From assembly GCA_944376335.1 (NCBI GenBank), contig CALWCH010000010.1:1-54883 (forward strand): DNA of 54,883 nucleotides. The letters are read 5' to 3'. The position numbers were made by a program, and so were the translations under genes. Below, piece by piece: positions 25,723-35,129 of the stretch. Each line of letters begins with the position of its first letter. The first letter of the stretch is position 1. The notes beneath the pieces were generated by a model. The model worked only from the letters and a program-made list of their open reading frames with translations. It made no database searches and was not told the DNA's origin. Origin of the DNA: an uncultured Clostridia bacterium (GTDB lineage: Bacteria > Bacillota > Clostridia > Christensenellales > Borkfalkiaceae).

Positions 25723-25755
25723 AAGAGGGGCTCCGAAAGGGGCCTCTCTTTTTGC
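25723..25755 (+). terminator. Terminator of the GH43 lipoprotein gene
   Basis: AGAGGGGCTCC-GAAA-GGGGCCTCT stem-loop followed by CTTTTTG, 14 nt after the stop. Confidence 0.85.
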
Positions 25756-25771
25756 GTGCTTTAAAGGGGTT

Positions 25772-25809
25772 GGGGCGCGGGGCGTCCGCACGCGGACGCC
25801 CCGCGCCCC
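25772..25809. repeat. Perfect 18-bp GC-rich inverted repeat
   Basis: GGGGCGCGGGGCGTCCGC is followed after 2 nt by its exact complement. It has no T-run and lies downstream of a complete terminator, so it is probably an extragenic palindrome rather than a terminator. Confidence 0.75.
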
Positions 25810-25814
25810 CCGTA

Positions 25815-26042
25815 AAGGAGAAGGAGAGGGTCGGGAGAAGGAGAGGGTCGGGAGAAGGAGTGGGAGTCGGGAGAAGGAGAGGGGGTCGGGAGAAGGAGAG
25901 GGGGTCGGGAGGAGAAGAGGGAGTCGGGAGGAGAAGAGGGGGTCGGGAGGAGAAGAGGGGGGCGGGAGGAGAAGAGGGAGACGGGAGAAGAAGAGAGGGT
26001 CGGGAGAAGCGGGAGTCGGGAGAAGGAGAGGGGGTCGGGGGC
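25815..26042 (+). repeat. Purine-only minisatellite
   Basis: About 230 bp made almost only of A and G on the plus strand, built from about a dozen imperfect units of roughly 16-18 bp of the type GTCGGGAGAAGGAGAGGG. It fills the gap between the GH43 gene and the V-ATPase promoter. Frames through it encode only Arg/Gly/Glu repeats and have no RBS, so it is non-coding. Confidence 0.85.
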
Positions 26043-26127
26043 GATGGGGAGTCAAGAACAAGAGTGTTGTATCGGACAGGGGCGTCCGAGGGGAGCGGGG
26101 GAGAAAAATGCAAAAATATTCAAACGC

Positions 26128-26156
26128 TTGACGCGGGCATACATTTATGCTATACT
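26128..26156 (+). promoter_or_regulatory. Promoter of the V-ATPase operon
   Basis: TTGACG (26128-26133), 17-bp spacer, TATACT (26151-26156), leaving a leader of about 80 nt before ntpF. Confidence 0.8.
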
Positions 26157-26240
26157 TGTAAAAATAGTATTACAAGCTCTTTTGGTTAAAAAAGCAAATT
26201 TTCAAAAACAGACGCCTTTTATGGCGCGGCGGAGAACATC

Positions 26241-26555
26241 ATGGACGACATCATCAAGGACATCGCGGCGGCGGAGGAAGAGGCGGCGCGCATCAAGGCG
26301 GAGGCGCAGGAGAGGGCGCGTGCCCTTTTGGCAAGTGCCGAGAGCGAGGCGCGGGAGAAGGCCGAGAAGCTCGAGGAAGAGCTGAAAACTGCCCGTGAAC
26401 TGGCGCTCAAGCGCGCCCGTGCGGACGCCGAGGCGGAGTATCAGGCCGCCGTTATGGCCGCCGAGAAGGCTGCCGAGGCGGAGACTTCCCGTCTGCTGGA
26501 AAATACCGATGCTGCCGTGGGCAGGATCGCGGGGAGGATCTTGCGTGATCGTTAA
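26241..26555 (+). CDS. ntpF: V-type ATPase peripheral stalk subunit (NtpF/G-H type)
   Basis: A 104-residue, almost wholly helical, Ala/Glu/Arg-rich coiled coil (KAEAQERARALLASAESEAR), typical of the stalk subunit that pairs with subunit E in V/A-ATPases. First gene of a nine-gene cluster in the order F-I-K-E-C-G-A-B-D, the order of the Enterococcus hirae ntp operon. Upstream frames from about 26044 are not supported by an RBS. It overlaps ntpI by 11 nt. Confidence 0.85.
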   Translation: MDDIIKDIAAAEEEAARIKAEAQERARALLASAESEAREKAEKLEEELKTARELALKRARADAEAEYQAAVMAAEKAAEAETSRLLENTDAAVGRIAGRILRDR

Positions 26556-28551
26556 GATGAAAAAACTCAACCTCGTCGGGATGGCGTATGAAAAGGACGC
26601 CGTCTTGAACGCCCTGCAAAGGACGGGCGCCGTCGAGGTCAAACTGCACCGCGAAGAGGAACATTCGCTCCCCCTGCCCCCTACGGACGGGGAAATTGCC
26701 GCGTACCATGCCTCGCTCGAGGACGCTTTGGAGCGCCTTTCGCAGGCGGCGGAGAGCTACGCCAAGGAGCACAAGGGCGCGGAGCGGCCGCAGAAGGACG
26801 GCTTTGAGGTGAGCTATGAAAGCTTTATGGCAGCCGCCAACGACCGTGCGGAGATGGACGCGCTCGTAGAGAAGGTCAACGCCCTCACCGATGAGAAGGC
26901 TGAAAAACGCGCCGCGCTTGCAAAGTGTGAGCGCACGTTAAAGACGGTCTCCGTCTATCGGAGCATCGAAGAGCCCTTAAACGGCTTTGCGGGCACACTG
27001 CATACGAATGTGAAATTGGGAACGCTGCCTGCGAATGCGTGGGAGAGTGTTTCCGCCGCCCTGCCCGCGCTGGCGGAGGGGAAACTGCTTGCAAGGGAAG
27101 AGGACGAGTGCCTTGTGCTTCTCGTCTTTCATAAGGCGTGCGGCGAGGAAGCGGAGACGCTGCTCTCGGGCACCGGCTTTGCCCCCTGCCCCTTTGCGGG
27201 CGAAGAGACGGGCAAGGAAGTGTATTCCCGTCTGAAAGGCGAAAAGAAGGCGCTGAAGGAAAGGCTCGACGCGCTCGACAAAGAGATGGCGGAGCTTGGC
27301 GGCAAGGTGCGTGCGCTCAAAATTTACTGCGATTTCGTCGGCTATGAGGCGGAGAAGGCTGCCCTCAACGAAAAACTGCGCGGCACCGAGCGCACCTTCC
27401 TCTTGGAAGCCTTCGTGCCCGCGGATGCGGAAGAGTTAGTCCGACGCGAACTTTCCTCGGCGGGGGCGGTGTATCTCGAATTTTCCGAGCCCGCGGAGGA
27501 CGAGGAACTGCCCACGCTTTGCAGAAATAACGCGGTGGTTGCAGACTTTGAGTCGCTCACCAACACTTATTCCGCGCCCAATGCCCGCGAGATGGACCCC
27601 AATACCATCATGGCCGTCTTTTACAGCGTGTTTATGGGCTTCATCATGGCGGATATCGGCTATGGGCTCTTGATGATGCTGGGCGGCGGGTATCTGAAGT
27701 ATAAAAACAGAAGCAGAAAGGGGGGCATCGGCGCGCTTGCGGGCGTGTTCGCGGTCGGCGGCATCTTTGCCGTCATCTGGGGGTTTTTATTCAATTCGCT
27801 GTTCGGCATCGCGCTGCCGTATGCCCCTGTGATGCCCAGCGCGGAGAAGGAGATGTGTTCGTTCGCGGGCATTCAGATCCCCGAGGTGCTCGTCATTGCG
27901 ATGCTTTTAGGCATCGTGCAGCTGATGGCGGGCTACATCTGCAAGGCGGTGCAGTGCTGGAGAAGGGGAGAGGTGTTGGACGGCATCTTGGACGGCGTCG
28001 TCTGGGCGCTCTTCTCGCTCGGCGCGGGTCTTGCCATCGCGGGGCTCGTGAGCAATTGGGAAATTTCCTTCCTTGCTCCCATCGGCGGCATTACGGCGGG
28101 CGTGACGCTCGTTGTCGCCATGATCGCGGCAGGGAGAAGAGAGAAGTTTTTGGGCAAGCTTTCCAAGGGCTTCGGCACGCTGTACGGCATCATCAACTAC
28201 ATGTCGGACGTCTTGAGCTATGCGCGCCTCTACGGGCTCATGCTCTCGGGCGCGGTGATTGCGCGCATCGTCTCGGAGTACGCGGTCGGGTTTATCAATG
28301 ACGGCGGCGTGCTCATCGTGATGGGCGTGCTGCTGATGGTCGTCGGGCATGTGTTCAACCTTGCGATCGGCCTTCTCGGCGCGTATATCCACGATGCAAG
28401 GCTGCAGTATGTGGAGTTCTACGGCCGCTTTTATGAGGGCGAGGGGGAGCTCTTTAAGCCCCTCGGCAGCAAGCACGAGCACATCTTCTTAAAGCCCCTC
28501 GCGGCAGAGAAGCGGGAGAAGGCGGGCGTGCCCGTGCTTTCTGAGGCTTAG
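26545..28551 (+). CDS. ntpI: V-type ATPase subunit I (a-subunit)
   Basis: 668 residues. The GTG at 26545 is preferred because GGAGG lies 7 nt upstream and the family begins (M)xVxKMKKLxLxG; here VIVKMKKLNLVGM. An ATG at 26557 is the alternative. A cytoplasmic coiled-coil half (to about residue 340) is followed by seven to eight transmembrane helices (YSVFMGFIMADIGYGLLMML; SDVLSYARLYGLMLSGAVIA with the conserved Arg of the ion half-channel). It couples rotation of the K-ring to ion movement. Membrane protein. Confidence 0.93.
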   Translation: MIVKMKKLNLVGMAYEKDAVLNALQRTGAVEVKLHREEEHSLPLPPTDGEIAAYHASLEDALERLSQAAESYAKEHKGAERPQKDGFEVSYESFMAAANDRAEMDALVEKVNALTDEKAEKRAALAKCERTLKTVSVYRSIEEPLNGFAGTLHTNVKLGTLPANAWESVSAALPALAEGKLLAREEDECLVLLVFHKACGEEAETLLSGTGFAPCPFAGEETGKEVYSRLKGEKKALKERLDALDKEMAELGGKVRALKIYCDFVGYEAEKAALNEKLRGTERTFLLEAFVPADAEELVRRELSSAGAVYLEFSEPAEDEELPTLCRNNAVVADFESLTNTYSAPNAREMDPNTIMAVFYSVFMGFIMADIGYGLLMMLGGGYLKYKNRSRKGGIGALAGVFAVGGIFAVIWGFLFNSLFGIALPYAPVMPSAEKEMCSFAGIQIPEVLVIAMLLGIVQLMAGYICKAVQCWRRGEVLDGILDGVVWALFSLGAGLAIAGLVSNWEISFLAPIGGITAGVTLVVAMIAAGRREKFLGKLSKGFGTLYGIINYMSDVLSYARLYGLMLSGAVIARIVSEYAVGFINDGGVLIVMGVLLMVVGHVFNLAIGLLGAYIHDARLQYVEFYGRFYEGEGELFKPLGSKHEHIFLKPLAAEKREKAGVPVLSEA

Positions 28552-28563
28552 ATCAAGGAAAGA

Positions 28564-28578
28564 AGGCGATTTTCGCCT
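28564..28578 (+). ncRNA. Short stem-loop between ntpI and ntpK
   Basis: AGGCGA-TTT-TCGCCT sits in the 64-nt gap before ntpK. It could stabilise a processed ntpK message, since the proteolipid is needed in many copies (inference). The T-run is too weak for clear termination. Confidence 0.4.
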
Positions 28579-28615
28579 GAAATACAATTTCGGAAATGTT
28601 TTGGAGGTCTTTTTT

Positions 28616-29122
28616 ATGCCTGGTACTGAAGTAGTACAAGAAGTGGTAGAGTATGGCTACGCGATCGCGATGATCGGCGTTGCATTGTGTGTCTTTTTGT
28701 GCGGCATCGGCTCGTGCATCGGCCTTTTTAAGTCGAGTGCGGCGGCTGCCGGCGTGCTGAGCGAGAACCCCAAGCTTTTCGGCAAGGTGCTCGTCCTCGT
28801 GCTCCTTCCCGCAACGCAGGGTATTTACGGCTTCATCATCGGCATCATCGCCTCGAACTCGCTCACGACCGCGAGCGGGGACCCGTACCTCACGATGGCG
28901 ACCATCGAAGGCTGGGGTATTTTGGGCGCGGTGCTGCCCATGGCGATCGCGGGCCTCGTTTCGGGCATCTATCAGGGCAAGGCGTCCGCCAACTGTATCT
29001 ACGCGGTCGGCAAGCAGGAGCCCCTTTCGGGCAAGCTCATCATCTATCCCGCGATGATCGAGTTCTACGCCATCCTCGGCCTTATCATCTCCATCATCCT
29101 CGTCGCTCCCTTCATTGCGTAA
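28616..29122 (+). CDS. ntpK: V-type ATPase proteolipid subunit K, Na+-type
   Basis: 168 residues from the ATG at 28616 (TTGGAGGT upstream). Four transmembrane helices form two duplicated hairpins. Residues matching the Na+ site of E. hirae NtpK are visible: LLPATQGIYG (Thr64/Gln65 equivalents), GIYQGKAS (Gln110 equivalent) and AMIEFYAILG (Glu139 equivalent). The first hairpin lacks a carboxylate, as in the 16-kDa V-type proteolipid. The ring therefore probably carries Na+ rather than H+ (inference from family structure). Confidence 0.93.
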   Translation: MPGTEVVQEVVEYGYAIAMIGVALCVFLCGIGSCIGLFKSSAAAAGVLSENPKLFGKVLVLVLLPATQGIYGFIIGIIASNSLTTASGDPYLTMATIEGWGILGAVLPMAIAGLVSGIYQGKASANCIYAVGKQEPLSGKLIIYPAMIEFYAILGLIISIILVAPFIA

Positions 29123-29140
29123 GTCGTTCGGGGGTTCGGT

Positions 29141-29719
29141 ATGGGGAAACAGGACATCATCGGCCGCATTCTGAGCGACGCCGAAGCGGAAGCTTCTGCA
29201 ATGCTCGAAGAGGCGGCATCCCGCGCGGAGAGCATCCGCAAGAACGCGGAGGACGCCGCGGCAAGAGAGCGGGAAAAGGCGCAGAAAGAGTGCGAGAAAA
29301 AGCGGCTCGCCCTGCTCGAAGGCAGGCGCGCGGCGGCGCGGCTGGACGCGCAGAAGATCGCCCTCTCCGGAAAGCGCCGCGTCATCGACGTCGTGTACGG
29401 CCGCGCGGAGGACAGGCTCTCCAAGCTCGAAGAGGGCGCCTCGCTCGCGCTCGTTTCCTCCCTTCTCGAACGCTATGCGGAGAAGGGGGATGAAGTCGTG
29501 CTTGCGGAGGGCTATCCCTTCCTTGCGGGCGTCAAAAAGCTCCCCGTCGTGCGCGAAAAGGCGCTGACCGTTTCGGAAGAGGGCGCCAAAATTTCGGGCG
29601 GGGTCATCCTGCGCAATCAGTCGTGCGACCGCGACCTCTCCCTTTCCTCGCTTTTGGCGGCGGACAAAGAGGCGCACCAGGCAGAGCTTGCGGGGATGCT
29701 CTTCCCCGGCAAAAAGTGA
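29141..29719 (+). CDS. ntpE: V-type ATPase subunit E (stalk)
   Basis: 192 residues: a long charged N-terminal coiled coil (about 1-85, rich in Ala/Glu/Arg) and a small globular C-terminal domain with ISGGVILRNQ, a motif of subunit E. It forms the peripheral stalk with the NtpF product and links A3B3 to subunit I. RBS-like GGGGG lies upstream of the ATG. Start 18 nt after ntpK. Confidence 0.9.
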   Translation: MGKQDIIGRILSDAEAEASAMLEEAASRAESIRKNAEDAAAREREKAQKECEKKRLALLEGRRAAARLDAQKIALSGKRRVIDVVYGRAEDRLSKLEEGASLALVSSLLERYAEKGDEVVLAEGYPFLAGVKKLPVVREKALTVSEEGAKISGGVILRNQSCDRDLSLSSLLAADKEAHQAELAGMLFPGKK

Positions 29720-29720
29720 T

Positions 29721-30689
29721 ATGATGGACAGCGGTTTCACAAACGGCGTCATCGCCGTCAAAGAGAAGCGCCTCTTCGGGGAGCGCCTCACCCGCTTCGC
29801 GGAAATGAGCGCGGAGGACGTCTTCCGCGCCCTCACGGAGGCGGGTTACGGCTTCAACGCCGCCTCTTCGGTGTACGAGTTCGAGGCGATGATCTCGGCG
29901 GAAGAGCGCGATCTCGACGAATTCATCCGCACTTACGCGCCCTCTGAGGCAGAGCTCGAATATTTCCTCGCTCCGCGCGATTTCCACAACGGCAAGGCGC
30001 TTCTGAAGGCGCACGCGTTGGGGAAGGACGCAACGGGGCTGCTCGCGCCCGACGGGCTCGTGCCTGCGGAGCGCATCGCTTCCTGCATCGAGGCGGGCGA
30101 CTTTTCGCCCCTTTCCGGGGAGCTCAAAAAGGCGCTCGAAGAGGGCAAAGCGCTCCTCGACGAGAACAAGGAGGGGGCGGGCGTTCAGCTCGGCGTCCTC
30201 TTCGAACGCGCGCTCTTTGCGCATCTTGCAGCTTCCTGCACGAAAAACCGCTCCTTGAAGAAGCTCATCGCCCTCAAAGCGGATACGGAGAACATTCTAT
30301 CCTATCTCCGCGCCGCGGACAGAGAGGGGGCGGAGGCGGTGTTCGTGACGGGCGGCACGCTCAGAAAGGAAAAGCTTGCGGGCCTGTTCTCTTCCGACCC
30401 CGAAAAGGGGGAGCGCACGCTGAACGGCACGCCGTACGAAGCGCTCGCAAAGCTGTGCTTTGCCGCAAAACGGGCAAAAAAGCCCTTCTCGGAGGCAGAA
30501 AAAGCGGCGGACGATCTCGAAACGGACTTCTACCGCCATGCGCGTTACAGCAAAGAGGGGCGCGATCCCTTCCTGCTCTACGTCATCCGCCGCCGTGCGG
30601 AAAACGCCGACGTGCGCATCCTTCTTGTGTGCCTTCTGGCGGGGATGCCTGCGGCAGACATCAAAGCACGCCTCAGAGGTATTTTATAA
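29721..30689 (+). CDS. ntpC: V-type ATPase subunit C (d-like)
   Basis: 322 residues from the first of two adjacent ATG codons (MMDSGFTNGVIAVKEKRLFG), almost directly after ntpE. Helical protein with the family patterns LTRFAEMSAEDVFRAL and DPFLLYVIRRRAENADVRIL. It sits as a socket on the K-ring and holds the central stalk. Translation is probably coupled to ntpE. Confidence 0.9.
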   Translation: MMDSGFTNGVIAVKEKRLFGERLTRFAEMSAEDVFRALTEAGYGFNAASSVYEFEAMISAEERDLDEFIRTYAPSEAELEYFLAPRDFHNGKALLKAHALGKDATGLLAPDGLVPAERIASCIEAGDFSPLSGELKKALEEGKALLDENKEGAGVQLGVLFERALFAHLAASCTKNRSLKKLIALKADTENILSYLRAADREGAEAVFVTGGTLRKEKLAGLFSSDPEKGERTLNGTPYEALAKLCFAAKRAKKPFSEAEKAADDLETDFYRHARYSKEGRDPFLLYVIRRRAENADVRILLVCLLAGMPAADIKARLRGIL

Positions 30690-30865
30690 CGCTGACACAA
30701 GTGCGAAAAGCATATACGTCGCAATACTTTGTCGGACCGCGGCATCGTTCGGCTGCGGACGCGTCTTGCTCGTATCTGCTTTCCGTACGGTAAACGCGGG
30801 CGGCTTATAACAGATAGAGACGGCTGAACAAGGCGGCGGAAAGCCGCATTCGATCGGGAGGTCAT
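30690..30865. other. 176-nt gap inside the V-ATPase operon
   Basis: The only sizeable gap in the operon. It contains an imperfect stem CCGCGGC/GCTGCGG and a CCGTACGG palindrome, but no convincing promoter, terminator or ORF was found. Confidence 0.4.
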
Positions 30866-31216
30866 ATGACCGGTAAAATGGCGATCGTCGGCGACGGCGA
30901 CAGCATCATGGTATTCCAGGCGGCAGGCGTTTCGGCGTTCGCTGCCGAAAACGAGAAGAAGGCGCGCGATATCCTCCGCAAGATCGCGAAGGACTACGAG
31001 GTGATCTTTCTCACCGAGGAGCTGGCGCGCCCGCTCGCTGATTTTTTGAAGCGGTTCGACGAGACGCCCTATCCCGTCGTGCTCCCCATCCCTTCGGGGA
31101 AGGGCGGCGCGGGCTTGGGCGAAGAGCTCGTAAGGGGCGCAGCGGAGCGCGCGCTCGGCATCGACATCTTTTTGGGCGTCGCGCCGCGGGGATCATCTGA
31201 GGAGACTCATCAATGA
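30866..31216 (+). CDS. ntpG: V-type ATPase subunit F/NtpG
   Basis: 116 residues; GGGAGGT precedes the ATG. The start [19 protein letters not shown] and the block [11 protein letters not shown] are typical of V-ATPase subunit F (NtpG in E. hirae), a Rossmann-like central stalk subunit bound to NtpD. Its stop overlaps the ATG of ntpA (ATGA). Confidence 0.9.
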   Translation: MTGKMAIVGDGDSIMVFQAAGVSAFAAENEKKARDILRKIAKDYEVIFLTEELARPLADFLKRFDETPYPVVLPIPSGKGGAGLGEELVRGAAERALGIDIFLGVAPRGSSEETHQ

Positions 31217-32985
31217 GCAGTATAGGTAAAACGGTAAAGGTTTCGGGCCCCCTCATCATCGCAGAGGGCATGGCGGACGCCAAGATGTACGACGTCGTCC
31301 GCGTTTCCAAACTCGGCCTCATCGGCGAGATCATCGAAATGCGCGGCGACAGGGCGTCCGTGCAGGTCTATGAGGAGACGAGCGGTTTAGGCCCCGGGGA
31401 GGAAGTCGTCTCGACGGGTGAGCCGCTCTCCGCAGAGCTCGGCCCCGGGCTTTTGACGGGCATCTTCGACGGCATCCAGCGCCCTTTGACGACGCTCTTC
31501 TTTAAGAGCGGCAACCGCATTTCGCGCGGGGTGTCCGTCAACAGCCTCGACAGAGAGCGGAAGTGGCACTTTGTGCCCTCCGTCAAGACGGGCGACGTTG
31601 TGGAAGAGGGGGACGTCCTCGGCACTGTGCAGGAGACGGAGATCGTTTCTCACCGCATTTTGGTGCCCAACGGCATGCACGGCAGGGTGACGGCGATCAC
31701 AGAAGGGGAGTTTACCATTACGGAGACGGTCGCTGTCCTCAGAAACGAGGGGGGCGAAGAGAAAGTTTCGATGCTCCGCAAGTGGCCTGTGAGAAAGGGA
31801 AGGCCGTACCGCGAGAAGCTCTCGCCCACGCAGCCCATGATCACGGGGCAGCGCGTCATCGATACGCTCTTTCCCATTGCGCGCGGCGGCGTGGCGGCCG
31901 TTCCCGGGCCCTTCGGCAGCGGCAAGACGGTCGTGCAGCATCAGCTTGCCAAGTGGGCGGATGCCGATATCATCGTCTATGTGGGCTGCGGCGAGCGCGG
32001 CAACGAGATGACGGACGTTCTCAACGAATTCCCCGAACTCAAGGACCCCAAGACGGGCGAACCCCTCATGAAGCGCACCGTGCTCATTGCCAATACCTCG
32101 GATATGCCCGTGGCGGCGCGCGAGGCGTCCATCTATACGGGCATCACGATTGCAGAATACTTCCGCGACATGGGCTATCATGTCGCCATCATGGCGGACT
32201 CGACTTCCCGTTGGGCAGAGGCGCTGCGTGAGATGAGCGGGCGCCTCGAAGAGATGCCGGGCGACGAGGGCTATCCCGCCTACCTTGCGAGCCGCCTTGC
32301 GGAGTTCTATGAGCGCGCGGGCATCGTAAAGACGCTGGGAAGGGATGAGCGGATGGGTTCGGTCAGTGCCATCGGCGCGGTCTCGCCCCCGGGCGGCGAT
32401 TTGAGTGAGCCCGTCTCGCAGGCGACGCTGCGCATTGTCAAGGTGTTCTGGGGGCTCTCCGCGTCCCTCGCCTATAAGCGGCACTTCCCCGCCATCGATT
32501 GGCTCGTCAGCTACTCGCTGTATGCCGACAAGATGAAGGACTGGTACGACGAGGAAGTGGGGCGTGACTTTGTGAAGTATCGCCAATTCGTGATGACGAC
32601 GCTGCAGGAAGAGGCCGCGCTCGACGAAATCGTGCGCCTCGTGGGTATGGATGCGCTTTCCTCGCGCGACCGCCTCACGATGGAGACCGCCAAGATGATC
32701 CGAGAGGACTATCTGCATCAGAATGCCTTCCATGAAGTGGATACCTTCACTTCGATGAAGAAGCAGCTTCTGATGCTTCGGCTTATCTTTGAATACAACC
32801 GCCTGGCGGGCGAGGCCATTGAGGCGTATGCAGACTTTGCAGACGTGCTTGCCTGCCCCTGCCGCGAGAAGATAGGCCGTGCAAAGTATATCCCCGAGGA
32901 GGAGCTTGCCTCCTTTGAGGAAATTTTTACAGAGATGAATACGGAGCTCAAGGCCGTTGCCGAGGGAGGGGAAGCCGATGTTTAA
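31213..32985 (+). CDS. ntpA: V-type ATPase catalytic subunit A
   Basis: 590 residues, normal length. P-loop GPFGSGKT at about residues 232-239; [14 protein letters not shown] with the catalytic Glu; [14 protein letters not shown] near the nucleotide site. The A-specific non-homologous insert follows the N-terminal barrel. Hydrolyses or makes ATP in the A3B3 head. Overlaps ntpG by 4 nt and ntpB by 8 nt. Confidence 0.97.
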   Translation: MSSIGKTVKVSGPLIIAEGMADAKMYDVVRVSKLGLIGEIIEMRGDRASVQVYEETSGLGPGEEVVSTGEPLSAELGPGLLTGIFDGIQRPLTTLFFKSGNRISRGVSVNSLDRERKWHFVPSVKTGDVVEEGDVLGTVQETEIVSHRILVPNGMHGRVTAITEGEFTITETVAVLRNEGGEEKVSMLRKWPVRKGRPYREKLSPTQPMITGQRVIDTLFPIARGGVAAVPGPFGSGKTVVQHQLAKWADADIIVYVGCGERGNEMTDVLNEFPELKDPKTGEPLMKRTVLIANTSDMPVAAREASIYTGITIAEYFRDMGYHVAIMADSTSRWAEALREMSGRLEEMPGDEGYPAYLASRLAEFYERAGIVKTLGRDERMGSVSAIGAVSPPGGDLSEPVSQATLRIVKVFWGLSASLAYKRHFPAIDWLVSYSLYADKMKDWYDEEVGRDFVKYRQFVMTTLQEEAALDEIVRLVGMDALSSRDRLTMETAKMIREDYLHQNAFHEVDTFTSMKKQLLMLRLIFEYNRLAGEAIEAYADFADVLACPCREKIGRAKYIPEEELASFEEIFTEMNTELKAVAEGGEADV

Positions 32986-34357
32986 GGAATATAAGACCAT
33001 TCGCGAAGTCGTCGGGCCCCTGATGGTCGTGGACGGCGTGGAGGGCGTCACCTATAACGAACTCGTGGAGATCGTGGGCAAAGACGGTTCCCTTCGGCGC
33101 GGCAAGGTGCTGGAAATTGATAAGTCGAAGGCCGTCGTGCAGCTCTTTGAAAATTCGCAGGGGCTGCAGATGTCCGAGAGCCGCGCGCGCTTTTTGGGGC
33201 ATGCGCAGGAGCTGGCGGTTTCGCGCGATATGCTCGGGCGCGTCTTTGACGGCATGGGGAATCCTCGTGACGGCGGCGAGCCCGTGCTCCCCGAGAAGCT
33301 CATGGATATCAACGGCGAGCCCATCAACCCCGCCGCGAGAGACTACCCCAACGAATTCATTCAGACGGGCATCTCCGCCATCGACGGGCTGAATACGCTC
33401 GTGCGCGGCCAGAAGCTGCCCGTGTTCAGCATGAGCGGTCTGCCCCACGCGGAGCTCGCCGCACAGATCGCGCGGCAAGCCAAGGTGCGCTCGGGTGAGA
33501 GCGAATTCGCCGTCGTGTTCGCCGCCATCGGCATCACCTTCGAGGAATCGCAGTACTTTGCCGAGGAATTCCGCCGCACGGGCGCCATTGAGCGCACGGT
33601 GCTCTTTACCAACCTTGCGAACGACCCCGCGGTCGAGCGTATCGCAACGCCCCGCCTTGCCCTCACCTGCGCGGAGTATCTTGCCTTTGACTGCGGCATG
33701 CACGTCCTCGTCATCATGACGGATATGACCAACTACGCGGAGGCGCTCCGCGAAGTGTCGGCAGCGCGCCGCGAGGTGCCCGGCCGCCGCGGGTACCCCG
33801 GGTATCTCTATACCGACCTTGCGACGCTGTATGAGCGCGCGGGGCGCATCAGGGGCTGCAAGGGCTCCATTACGCAGATCCCCATCCTCACGATGCCCGA
33901 GGACGACAAGACGCACCCCATTCCCGACCTCACGGGGTATATCACCGAGGGGCAGATCATCCTCTCGCGCGATCTCTACAAGAAGGGCATCAACCCGCCC
34001 ATCGACGTACTGCCGTCGCTCTCCCGCCTCAAGGACAAGGGCATCGGCGCGGGCAAGACGCGAGAGGACCATGCGGATACCTTAAATCAGCTGTTTGCGG
34101 CGTATGCGCGCGGCAAGGAGAGCAAGGAGCTCTCGGCGATCTTGGGCGAGGCTGCGCTCACCGAGACGGATAAGCTGTATGCAAAGTTTGCCGAGGCGTT
34201 CGAGAAGGAGTACTTGGGCCAAGGGTTTGAGACCGACCGCTCCATTGAAGAGACGCTCGATTTGGGGTGGAAGCTCCTGCGCATTTTGCCCGAGGGCGAA
34301 CTCAAGCGCATCCGCACGGCGTATATCCAAAAGTACCTGCACGGCGCGGAGGCGTGA
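32978..34357 (+). CDS. ntpB: V-type ATPase subunit B
   Basis: 459 residues from the ATG at 32978 (GAGGGAGGGGAAG upstream), beginning [17 protein letters not shown]. As expected for non-catalytic B subunits there is no Walker A lysine: the loop region reads [25 protein letters not shown] and the Arg-containing [15 protein letters not shown] are conserved. An in-frame ATG at 32957 lies deeper in ntpA and is less likely. Confidence 0.97.
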   Translation: MFKEYKTIREVVGPLMVVDGVEGVTYNELVEIVGKDGSLRRGKVLEIDKSKAVVQLFENSQGLQMSESRARFLGHAQELAVSRDMLGRVFDGMGNPRDGGEPVLPEKLMDINGEPINPAARDYPNEFIQTGISAIDGLNTLVRGQKLPVFSMSGLPHAELAAQIARQAKVRSGESEFAVVFAAIGITFEESQYFAEEFRRTGAIERTVLFTNLANDPAVERIATPRLALTCAEYLAFDCGMHVLVIMTDMTNYAEALREVSAARREVPGRRGYPGYLYTDLATLYERAGRIRGCKGSITQIPILTMPEDDKTHPIPDLTGYITEGQIILSRDLYKKGINPPIDVLPSLSRLKDKGIGAGKTREDHADTLNQLFAAYARGKESKELSAILGEAALTETDKLYAKFAEAFEKEYLGQGFETDRSIEETLDLGWKLLRILPEGELKRIRTAYIQKYLHGAEA

Positions 34358-34358
34358 G

Positions 34359-34982
34359 ATGGCAAGGCTCAACGTCAACCCCACGCGCATGGAGCTCAAG
34401 AAGCTCAAGGCGCGCTTAAATACCGCCGTGCGCGGGCATAAACTTTTAAAGGACAAGTCGGACGAGATGATCCGCCGCTTTACCGTGATGGCGCGCGAGA
34501 ATCTTGCCCTCCGCCGCGAGGTGGAAGGGGAGCTTTCCCGCATCATGCGGGAGTTTCAGGTGGCGCGCTCGGTGACGCCCGCCTATCGCGCCGAGGCCGC
34601 CTTTGCGCTGCCCTCCGTTGCCGTGCAGGCGGAGTGCGAAACGGCGAGCGTGATGGGCCTCGACGTGCCCAAAATTGCACTCTCTGCAAGCGGCAAGGGC
34701 GGGCTCCCTTACGCCTACTTTGAAATTACCAGCGAGGCGGACTACTCCGTGGAAAAGGTCTCCGAGCTGCTTCCCAAGCTTGTGCGGCTTGCCGAGGTGG
34801 AGAAGTCGGTGCGCATGCTCGCCGATGAGATAGAGCGCAACAAGCGCCGTGTCAACGCGCTTGAGTATGTGATGATCCCCCAGCTTGAAGAGACCATTGC
34901 CTATATCCGCGAGAAGCTGAGCGAGAACGAACGCGCCGCGCTCGTCCGCATCATGAAGGTGAAAGGCAAGAGCGCCACTTGA
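34359..34982 (+). CDS. ntpD: V-type ATPase subunit D (central stalk)
   Basis: 207 residues from the ATG 1 nt after the ntpB stop. N-terminal NPTRMELKKLKARLNTAVRG and C-terminal ALEYVMIPQLEETIAYIREK are the two long helices of the antiparallel coiled coil that rotates in the A3B3 head. Last gene of the operon; no ntpJ-like K+ transporter follows, unlike E. hirae. A terminator lies 15 nt downstream. Confidence 0.95.
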   Translation: MARLNVNPTRMELKKLKARLNTAVRGHKLLKDKSDEMIRRFTVMARENLALRREVEGELSRIMREFQVARSVTPAYRAEAAFALPSVAVQAECETASVMGLDVPKIALSASGKGGLPYAYFEITSEADYSVEKVSELLPKLVRLAEVEKSVRMLADEIERNKRRVNALEYVMIPQLEETIAYIREKLSENERAALVRIMKVKGKSAT

Positions 34983-34996
34983 AAACTAACGAAAAT

Positions 34997-35030
34997 TTCC
35001 GTCCGCCGAGGCAAGCGGGCGGGATTTTTT
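34997..35030 (+). terminator. Terminator of the V-ATPase operon
   Basis: Stem TTCCGTCCGC/GCGGGCGGGA (two wobble pairs), 8-nt loop and six T residues. Confidence 0.8.
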
Positions 35031-35050
35031 ATCTTTCTTGAGCGCCGCGC

Positions 35051-35079
35051 TTGATTTTTCGCGCGATTTGGTGTATAAT
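35051..35079 (+). promoter_or_regulatory. Promoter of the flavodiiron protein gene
   Basis: TTGATT (35051-35056), 17-bp spacer, TATAAT (35074-35079). Confidence 0.82.
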
Positions 35080-35129
35080 AAGAGAGTAAAAATAGTATGA
35101 GCGCGCTTTCTAAGCGGCGCGGAGGTTTT

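Noticed and set aside
25752-26189. 145-codon frame through the purine minisatellite
   Set aside because: The product is only Arg/Gly/Glu repeats, with no RBS; it results from the repeat.
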